In this document: one piece after another, positions 1-4,304 of the stretch | How the letters are laid out: each line of letters starts with the position of its first letter | Position numbering within the stretch: the first letter of the stretch is position 1 | The notes under the pieces: model-generated | What the model was told of the DNA's origin: nothing | The model's database searches: none | The model's input: the letters and a program-made list of their open reading frames with translations, nothing else | Translations under genes and position numbers: made by a program | Assembly: GCA_020346805.1 (NCBI GenBank) | Contig: CP070790.1 | Location: 1,268,862 to 1,273,948 of the forward strand | Length of the DNA: 5,087 bases | Reading direction: 5' to 3' | DNA from: Planctomycetota bacterium | GTDB lineage: Bacteria > Planctomycetota > Phycisphaerae > UBA1845 > PWPN01

Positions 1-1
1 A

Positions 2-79
2 CTTGCAAGGGGTATAAAGCACCCACGGATCTACGGTAACGCCGGTATAGACGGCCCTTCCGGCGGGGATTCTTCGTAA
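2..79 (+). other. possible 3' tail of an upstream gene
   Basis: One + strand frame is open from the window edge to a TAA at 77-79 (25 codons, ending in G-P-S-G-G-D-S-S). It could be the last codons of a gene that lies mostly outside the window. The piece is too short to show a domain, and one open frame of this length is expected by chance in GC-moderate DNA. I do not recognise the peptide. The neighbouring frames close at once or within 13 codons, which is the only support. If it is real, the upstream gene points the same way as the large protease gene and ends about 225 bases before it. Confidence 0.2.
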
Positions 80-122
80 TGACACCGCCGTCCGGCAGGC
101 CTTGAGTTGAGTGGAATTTCAC

Positions 123-151
123 TTGCGTTTAAAGGCGATAAAGGGTATATT
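123..151 (+). promoter_or_regulatory. candidate sigma-70-like promoter
   Basis: TTGCGT (123-128) and TATATT (146-151) are separated by 17 bases, the standard spacing for a housekeeping-type bacterial promoter. The pair lies in the AT-rich leader about 150 bases before the start codon at 304. The -35 matches the consensus at four of six bases and the -10 at five of six. In AT-rich DNA such matches arise by chance, and the promoter consensus of this organism is unknown. Confidence 0.3.
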
Positions 152-168
152 ATTTACATAGTATTTAC
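151..168 (+). repeat. direct repeat TATTTAC x2, possible operator
   Basis: TATTTAC occurs at 151-157 and again at 162-168, so the two copies are 11 bases apart, about one helical turn. They start at the last base of the candidate -10 element and run over its likely transcription start. Tandem half-sites on one face of the helix are a common operator layout. The regulator is unknown and the AT-rich setting makes chance possible. Confidence 0.25.
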
Positions 169-206
169 TCTAATTATCTCGTTTTTTTCTAATGTTTCGG
201 CTGTAT

Positions 207-226
207 GCCGCTTGATGAAAAGCGGC
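207..226 (+). promoter_or_regulatory. perfect 7-bp hairpin in the leader
   Basis: GCCGCTT (207-213) pairs fully with AAGCGGC (220-226) around a 6-base loop, and TTTACT follows. It would form a stable stem in the leader RNA about 78 bases before the start codon at 304. It could be a weak terminator for transcription from upstream, or a leader structure that affects the downstream gene. The T tract is only three bases long, so a classical intrinsic terminator is not well supported. Confidence 0.4.
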
Positions 227-293
227 TTTACTATAGACTTAAGTCAATATGAACAGAGTGCGAAAGCATATCCGCACATCATAATATTCGACC

Positions 294-299
294 AGGAGG
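294..299 (+). promoter_or_regulatory. ribosome binding site of the S8 protease gene
   Basis: AGGAGG, a near-perfect Shine-Dalgarno sequence, ends 4 bases before the ATG at 304. The spacing is slightly short but workable. It fixes this ATG as the start, and the signal peptide beginning directly at this codon agrees. Confidence 0.85.
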
Positions 300-303
300 G
301 ATC

Positions 304-390
304 ATGTATACCCGGAAACGACTGCATCTTATGGGGGCAATTTTATTCGGGGCTCTTTTTTTCTCGATTGTCTTACCCGGCCACTCGACA
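304..390 (+). other. signal peptide of the S8 protease
   Basis: Residues 1-29 have a basic start (R4, K5, R6), a hydrophobic core from about L9 to L24 rich in Leu, Phe, Ile and Ala, and a short polar stretch (P-G-H-S-T-S) where cleavage is plausible. No lipobox cysteine is present, so this is a standard Sec signal and not a lipoprotein signal. The exact cleavage site is uncertain by a few residues. Confidence 0.85.
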
Positions 391-3300
391 TCTGATAATA
401 CCGAAGCCAGGCCGTATTACGGGCTCAGCGACGAGCAGGCATCCGGGGTCGCGGGATACGCCTGCGAGGAAGACCTGATCGAGGTGATGTTTAAATGGGA
501 ATCGAGAGTGCGTCTTCGCCGGGGAGCACCGGTAGATCTAACATCCAATGCAATGGACGGAGTCGATGGCGTTCTTGAAAGAATTGCCTGGCATGAATGG
601 AGCCGGACCTGCGGTATTTCAGAAGAACGGCTGGATGAATTTCAGTCGCGCGGAGAAGCCAATACGGGCAAACCAGTTTATAATCTGAACAACATCTATC
701 GTCTTTATATTCCCAAAGGGCTTGATATCTGGCAAATTTGCCGGGATCTGGAGAAGCTGCCCGGTATAATGACGGCTCGTCCGGTTCCGAAGCCGCCACC
801 GCTGCCGGTTAACGATTACGAATACCTGCAGGGCTACCTCGACTCGGCGGGATCTTCTCCGTCCGGAATTGATGCCGAATACGCCTGGACGCAGCCAGGC
901 GGGACGGGAACCGGCATCACCATATGTGATATTGAGTATGGCTGGCATTACATTCATGCTGACATTCCCAAAGCAGTGGGATCGCAGATCAATCCCAATC
1001 CCATAACTCTTCCGCCCAATGAGGGGGATTGCCATGGGACGGCTGTTCTCGGCGTGATAGTCTCCGATCCCAACGGCTGGGGAACTACCGGCATGTGCTA
1101 CGGCGCCGATGTAAAAACCTGCGGTGCCTATTATTTTCATGGTAATCCTCCCAATTACTACTGGAATCCCGCGGGGGCGATTGCCTTTGCCATGGACAGT
1201 GTTTCTGCAGGAGACATTATCCTGCTGGAACAGCAATGGGATTACCTGGACACGACCACATTCTGGACGGATTTGATACCTGTTGAATGGTATACGGATA
1301 CGTTTCCCAACCCGCAGTCTAATAATGCCGTTTACGCGGCCATTGTAAATGCGGTCTCCAACGGCATACACGTTATCGAGGCAGGGGGCAATGGAGGGGC
1401 ACCCACCCCCAATACCGGTTACAACACCGACAATCTCACCTGGCAGCCTAATTCAGGTGCGATTATTGTCGGAGCGGGCCATACTCAGGGGACCGGAGAT
1501 CTGCATAGAGTGGGGTATTCGAGCTACGGGAGCCGCTATGACGTCCAGGGCTGGGGCCTCGATGTAGTTACCTGTGGATACGGTGATCTGTTCAGTGCCG
1601 GTGGCAAAGACTCTTTTTATACCGCCATATTTGCAGGTACGTCGAGTTCTTCAGCCACTGTCGCCGGTGCCGTTGCATGTTGCATGGGGTATGCTTTACA
1701 GCAGGGTTGGGATCTTAGCGCCCTTACGCCGGCATTGATTCGTGATGTTCTTAAAAACACCGGGACTCCGCAGGTTGATCCGCATATTTGGGGTCATATC
1801 GGGCCCCGTCCGAATTTGCGGGCCGCTTTCGGAGAGCTTGCCGCTCTGGCTGATGTGACAACGTCAGCCTTTACAAGTACCCGCAACACTTATGGAGTGG
1901 CCTGGGGAGACTACGATAATGACAAGGATCTTGACATTTACCTGTCGAACAATTTCTTCGCCAATAATCTCCTTCGAAATGACGGCGGCGGAGTCTTCAC
2001 TGATGTCACGACAGCACCTCTGAATGACGCTGAAACCGGCGCCGGGGTGGCCTGGGGCGATTATGATAATGACGGGGACCTTGATCTTTATTGTGTCAAG
2101 GCAAGTGTGGCTAATCATCCCAACAAGCTGTTTCGAAACGATGGTGGCGGAACCTTTACCGACGTTACGCCGACAATTATGGCGGATACCGGCTGGGGTC
2201 ACAGTATGGGTTGGGGCGATTATGACGAAGATGGTGACATAGACCTCTTCTTTACCAGCGATCATTACTACGGCGACGGCAACAAGCTGTGCCGCAATGA
2301 CGGCGGCGGGACCTTCACCGATGTAACCAATAAAGACCTCGCCGGATCCATGGGCACAGAGGTTGGCATGAGCTGGGTGGATTATGACAATGATGGGGAT
2401 CTGGATATCTTCCTGACAAGGTATGGCGGAGCGGAAGACAACAGATTATTCAGGAATGATGGGGGAGTTTTTGTCAAGGTTGCCCCCGGCCCACTGGTTG
2501 ACGCGAGTTTGAGTATGGGTTTTGCCTGGGGTGATTATGACAATGATGGCGACCTCGATGTTTACATCGCAAATCAAGACACGACTGCTAACAAACTGAT
2601 CCGCAATGACGGAGGAGGTTCCTTTACGGATGTGACCACCGGTCCTCTGGGAGACACATCGGCCAGTATTGATGCAATCTGGGGTGACTACGACAATGAT
2701 GCCGATCTTGATCTGTATATAGTAAACACCAATAACTGGCCGAACAAACTGCTGAGAAACGACGGCGGCGGAACTTTCACTGATGTTACGACGGCAGCCA
2801 TGGGCGATACCATGTGGAGCAAGGGAGCAGCCTGGGGCGACTACGATAATGACGGTGACATTGACCTGGCCATGGCAAATTACAATCAATCCGGTAATAA
2901 ACTGCTGGAAAACAGGATTGGTACGAAAAACCACTGGTTCCATATTCATCTATCCGGGAGAATCACGAGCAATCGGGACGGGATTGGAGCTCGTGTTCGG
3001 GTTGTCGCCGGAGGTATTTCTCAGATACGGGAGATTTCGGGTGGCGGGGGCCTGTACTGTCAGAACTCCCTGACAGCAGAATTCGGATTAGGCTCGGCAA
3101 CAAATGTGGATACGCTGGAGATCCGATGGCCGACCTCTGCGAAGGAAATCCAGATATGGACTAATCTTCCCGTGGATACTCTCATGTATATCAACCAGCC
3201 CGGGGAATATGTTTGCGGTGACGCCAATAATGACGACAATATAAACCTGCTTGACATTTTGTATCTGATAGACTTCTTATATGGCAATCCGCTCGGTCCG

Positions 3301-3423
3301 CCACCTGATCCAATGGAAGCCGGCGACGCCAATGCCGATGGTAATGTCAACCTGTTAGACATTCTATACTTGATCGACTTTCTCTACGGCTCGCCTCAGG
3401 GACCCGATCCGTTGTGTCCTTAG
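304..3423 (+). CDS. secreted S8 protease with FG-GAP propeller, ASPIC/UnbV and dockerin-like domains
   Basis: This gene encodes a 1039-residue exported protein, predicted to be an extracellular or cell-surface serine endopeptidase. Residues 1-29 form a signal peptide: M-Y-T-R-K-R, then a hydrophobic core to about 24. Residues 30-165 look like a propeptide, ending in a Pro-rich linker (P-V-P-K-P-P-P-L-P). Residues 185-510 are an S8 domain with candidate Asp209, His244, oxyanion Asn363 and Ser447. Seven W-G-D-Y-D-N-D-G-D-L-D type repeats (516-870) predict a calcium-binding propeller, followed by an ASPIC/UnbV domain (876-966) and two dockerin-type F-hands (971-1039). The ATG is chosen by its AGGAGG site and the signal peptide. 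The C-terminal modules probably place the enzyme on a partner or surface; substrate and partner are unknown. The catalytic motifs diverge from the consensus, so activity is likely but not certain. The frame is intact and closes with TAG. Confidence 0.96.
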   Translation: MYTRKRLHLMGAILFGALFFSIVLPGHSTSDNTEARPYYGLSDEQASGVAGYACEEDLIEVMFKWESRVRLRRGAPVDLTSNAMDGVDGVLERIAWHEWSRTCGISEERLDEFQSRGEANTGKPVYNLNNIYRLYIPKGLDIWQICRDLEKLPGIMTARPVPKPPPLPVNDYEYLQGYLDSAGSSPSGIDAEYAWTQPGGTGTGITICDIEYGWHYIHADIPKAVGSQINPNPITLPPNEGDCHGTAVLGVIVSDPNGWGTTGMCYGADVKTCGAYYFHGNPPNYYWNPAGAIAFAMDSVSAGDIILLEQQWDYLDTTTFWTDLIPVEWYTDTFPNPQSNNAVYAAIVNAVSNGIHVIEAGGNGGAPTPNTGYNTDNLTWQPNSGAIIVGAGHTQGTGDLHRVGYSSYGSRYDVQGWGLDVVTCGYGDLFSAGGKDSFYTAIFAGTSSSSATVAGAVACCMGYALQQGWDLSALTPALIRDVLKNTGTPQVDPHIWGHIGPRPNLRAAFGELAALADVTTSAFTSTRNTYGVAWGDYDNDKDLDIYLSNNFFANNLLRNDGGGVFTDVTTAPLNDAETGAGVAWGDYDNDGDLDLYCVKASVANHPNKLFRNDGGGTFTDVTPTIMADTGWGHSMGWGDYDEDGDIDLFFTSDHYYGDGNKLCRNDGGGTFTDVTNKDLAGSMGTEVGMSWVDYDNDGDLDIFLTRYGGAEDNRLFRNDGGVFVKVAPGPLVDASLSMGFAWGDYDNDGDLDVYIANQDTTANKLIRNDGGGSFTDVTTGPLGDTSASIDAIWGDYDNDADLDLYIVNTNNWPNKLLRNDGGGTFTDVTTAAMGDTMWSKGAAWGDYDNDGDIDLAMANYNQSGNKLLENRIGTKNHWFHIHLSGRITSNRDGIGARVRVVAGGISQIREISGGGGLYCQNSLTAEFGLGSATNVDTLEIRWPTSAKEIQIWTNLPVDTLMYINQPGEYVCGDANNDDNINLLDILYLIDFLYGNPLGPPPDPMEAGDANADGNVNLLDILYLIDFLYGSPQGPDPLCP
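856..1833 (+). other. peptidase S8 (subtilisin-like) catalytic domain
   Basis: Residues 185-510. The Asp motif is G-I-T-I-C-D-I-E (D209), followed by H-A-D-I-P, which matches the usual H-P-D-L. The His motif is D-C-H-G-T-A-V-L-G (H244), against the common H-G-T-H-V-A-G. The oxyanion Asn is in V-I-E-A-G-G-N-G-G (N363). The nucleophile is in A-G-T-S-S-S-S-A-T-V-A-G (S447), against the usual G-T-S-M-A-A-P-x-V-A-G, so the motif proline is missing. All four key residues are in the right order and spacing for S8. Cysteines 208 and 242 sit beside the catalytic Asp and His, which is unusual. Confidence 0.9.
1849..2913 (+). repeat. seven FG-GAP/VCBS-type repeats (predicted seven-bladed propeller)
   Basis: Residues 516-870 hold seven copies of a unit whose core is W-G-D-Y-D-N-D-G-D-L-D, followed by N-K-L-x-R-N-D-G-G-G-T-F-T-D-V-T. 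The conserved Trp is at 534, 584, 637, 691, 742, 793 and 844, giving periods of 50, 53, 54, 51, 51 and 51 residues. The D-x-D-x-D-G-D core is a calcium-binding loop like those of integrin alpha propellers. Seven units is the count that closes such a propeller. Variations are small: Lys541 and Ala800 replace the loop glycine in units 1 and 6, unit 3 has D-E-D, and unit 4 has W-V-D-Y. The role is probably binding or scaffolding. Confidence 0.92.
2929..3201 (+). other. ASPIC/UnbV domain
   Basis: Residues 876-966 match the ASPIC/UnbV family, which usually follows FG-GAP/VCBS repeats at the C-terminus of secreted proteins. Signature parts are N-H-W-F-H-I at the start, S-N-R-D-G-I-G-A-R-V-R-V, the Gly-rich I-S-G-G-G-G-L-Y-C-Q-N-S, F-G-L-G, and V-D-T-L-E-I-R-W-P. 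The family has no well-established biochemical activity; it is often regarded as an adhesion or structural module. Its position right after the propeller is the usual arrangement. Confidence 0.9.
3214..3420 (+). other. dockerin type I-like calcium-binding module
   Basis: Residues 971-1039 contain two near-identical F-hand loops 35 residues apart: G-D-A-N-N-D-D-N-I-N-L-L-D and G-D-A-N-A-D-G-N-V-N-L-L-D, each followed by I-L-Y-L-I-D-F-L-Y-G. Likely calcium ligands are D973, N975, D977, N979 and D984, and D1008, N1010, D1012, N1014 and D1019. Cys971 and Cys1038 flank the module and could form a disulfide that clamps its ends. Dockerins bind cohesin domains in cellulosomes, but in many non-cellulolytic bacteria the partner is unknown. 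No cohesin is visible in this window. Confidence 0.9.
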
Positions 3424-3445
3424 TGATAGGCTGCTGATGAGCTCA

Positions 3446-3484
3446 CCAGGACTTTTTCCCGCATGTAAAGCCGGGAAAACCTGG
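3446..3484 (+). terminator. hairpin after the S8 protease gene, candidate terminator
   Basis: Starting 23 bases after the stop codon, CCAGG (3446-3450) pairs with CCTGG (3480-3484), and TTTTCCCG (3454-3461) pairs with CGGGAAAA (3472-3479), with a 3-base bulge on the left arm and a 10-base loop. That gives 13 base pairs. The position suits transcript termination or protection of the mRNA 3' end. No T tract follows, so it may not be a factor-independent terminator. Confidence 0.5.
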
Positions 3485-3750
3485 GGAGTTAATACAGGCG
3501 AAGAATCAGAATGGCGGAAGGGTGACAGGGCGAATAAATGTCCATGTAACAGAAGTATAAGTGATCCTGCGAGAACGCAATCGTGCGACCTGCCCCTTTT
3601 ATCATACATGGATTTGAGTGTAAGACCAGATTTCCGTTTTTGTGAAATCGAAATATGATATGCTGATGGGCGAGTCTTTCAACAAGCCCGGCGAAGTGGG
3701 CCGACTGTGTGGTGTCCCTAATTGTCAAACCGATTCCCGGAGCGCCTTAC

Positions 3751-3773
3751 GACTCAAATCCCAGGCTTGAGTC
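3751..3773. repeat. perfect inverted repeat, 7-bp arms
   Basis: GACTCAA (3751-3757) and TTGAGTC (3767-3773) are exact reverse complements separated by 9 bases. It could be a protein-binding dyad, an RNA hairpin or a remnant end of a small mobile element. No T tract follows and no gene starts or ends here, so the role is open. It lies about 110 bases before the PDZ-like fragment. Confidence 0.4.
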
Positions 3774-3879
3774 ACTCGGATGACATGACAGTTGTGGGGC
3801 TTGTCGGCCATGAAACAGAAAAAATCTTGCGCATGCAACCCAAATTATGTAAACTCGTATAGTTGATAGTAATACTTGA

Positions 3880-4071
3880 TTTTTTGATACATTTGCAGCG
3901 CCCGGCACCCCGGCCAATGCCGGCGGATTTGAGTCAGGTGATACTGTTGCCTTGATCAGCGGCATGGATATTGACAGCTTCGATAGCAACCACGCAATTT
4001 GCGATCTTTTGTGTGAAACTGCTCTCGCCCGGGTGAAAATCCGCGTCTTGCGCAGTGCTAAGGAGGAGTAA
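3880..4071 (+). pseudogene. C-terminal remnant of a PDZ-domain protein
   Basis: A 63-codon open stretch runs from just after a TGA (3877-3879) to a TAA (4069-4071). Residues read A-P-G-T-P-A-N-A-G-G-F-E-S-G-D-T-V, then A-L-I-S-G-M-D-I-D-S-F, and near the end V-K-I-R-V-L-R. This follows the second half of a PDZ domain in HtrA, S41 and related proteins: P-G-S-P-A-x-x-A-G-F-x-x-G-D-x-I, I-x-G-x-x-I, then a V-x-V-x-R strand close to the end. No start codon or ribosome binding site precedes the PDZ motif; the first in-frame ATG (3964) is inside it, and the frame upstream is broken by several stops. I infer that the 5' part was deleted or has decayed. A chance match is possible but the motif order is good. 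Confidence 0.5.
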
Positions 4072-4107
4072 TTGAAGATTAAACTCAGGGACCTGCCGTG
4101 GTTCTAG
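4060..4107 (+). other. strong Shine-Dalgarno-like site and tiny TTG reading frame
   Basis: AAGGAGGAG (4060-4068) forms the last codons of the PDZ-like fragment and is followed, 3 bases later, by TTG at 4072 and an 11-codon frame (L-K-I-K-L-R-D-L-P-W-F) that stops at TAG 4105-4107. The layout resembles translational coupling to a next gene. The product is too short to identify. It may be the broken start of a lost gene, or the purine-rich run may simply encode K-E-E. Confidence 0.2.
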
Positions 4108-4219
4108 CACCTCGCGCCCCATCTATGGTCCCTTATTTTGGGAGGACGTCAGCAAGAAACGACCAACACGACACATTGCCCGGTATATGTAACTAAATCA
4201 GACATCATGACTCACAGAT

Positions 4220-4225
4220 GGAGGT
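4220..4225 (+). promoter_or_regulatory. ribosome binding site of the LolA/S41 gene
   Basis: GGAGGT ends 7 bases before the ATG at 4233, which is ideal spacing. An in-frame ATG at 4218 would overlap this site and add five residues (M-E-V-F-S) before the signal peptide, so the start at 4233 is preferred. Confidence 0.85.
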
Positions 4226-4232
4226 ATTCAGT

Positions 4233-4304
4233 ATGACACGCAGTGCAACCAGATTTCTGTTAGCCGCGAGTTTTCTTTTGGCGATTTCTTCTGGCAGCCT
4301 TGCT
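4233..4304 (+). other. signal peptide of the LolA/S41 protein
   Basis: Residues 1-24 have basic R3 and R7, a hydrophobic core from F8 to I18, and the motif G-S-L-A before Q25, which fits the A-x-A-like rule for signal peptidase I. There is no lipobox cysteine. Confidence 0.88.

Larger units (their letters stand above)
80..303 (+). other. AT-rich upstream region of the S8 protease gene
   Basis: This stretch has no gene I can support. From about 117 to 285 it is clearly more AT-rich than the coding DNA on either side, as expected for a promoter and leader. It holds a candidate sigma-70-like promoter, a direct repeat with 11-bp period, a perfect 7-bp hairpin and the ribosome binding site of the gene at 304. 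A TTG-initiated frame starting at 107 crosses into that gene and has a membrane-like segment, but this follows from the T-rich base composition and the frame overlaps the well-supported gene, so I do not call it. Confidence 0.6.
3424..4232. other. intergenic region with hairpins and a gene remnant
   Basis: These 809 bases between the two genes have no intact gene I can support. They hold a strong hairpin at 3446-3484, a perfect inverted repeat at 3751-3773, a PDZ-like fragment at 3880-4071 with a ribosome-binding-site-like sequence at its end, and the leader of the gene at 4233. Open frames at 3437-3658 (+) and on the opposite strand at 3364-3728 show no recognisable domain, no good ribosome binding site and Cys/Arg/Ser-rich content typical of non-coding translation. 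The length of the gap and the fragment suggest a decayed or rearranged region. Confidence 0.6.

Noticed and set aside
41..96. GC-rich short inverted repeats near the window start (GCCGG/CCGGC and GCCG/CGGC)
   Set aside because: The stems are 4-5 bp with long or minimal loops and are expected by chance in GC-rich DNA.
107..478. TTG-initiated frame with a membrane-like segment overlapping the start of the protease gene
   Set aside because: It overlaps the S8 gene, which has a signal peptide and a strong ribosome binding site. The hydrophobic segment arises from T-rich non-coding DNA.
619..1371. 250-codon open frame on the opposite strand inside the protease gene
   Set aside because: It is antisense to the conserved S8 domain, has no recognisable domain and is Arg/Ile/Gly-rich as expected of a shadow.
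1864..2949. Two antisense frames (1864-2265 and 2446-2949) rich in I-V-I-I-V-V-A-P-G
   Set aside because: The repeated pattern is the reverse reading of the Asp-rich propeller repeats (GAY-TAT-GAC codons), not a membrane protein.
3437..3658. 73-codon + strand frame after the protease gene
   Set aside because: It begins within 14 bases of the stop and runs through the hairpin, has no good ribosome binding site and no recognisable motif.
3364..3728. Antisense frames over the end of the protease gene and the intergenic region
   Set aside because: They have no clear ribosome binding site, no domain and a Ser/Leu/His/Arg-rich composition; one overlaps the dockerin-coding region.
3747..3989. 80-codon antisense frame over the PDZ-like fragment
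   Set aside because: The + strand reading gives a coherent PDZ motif, while the antisense reading gives none.
4127..4141. TCCC...GGGA hairpin before the LolA/S41 gene
   Set aside because: Only four base pairs around a 7-base loop; too weak to call a terminator.
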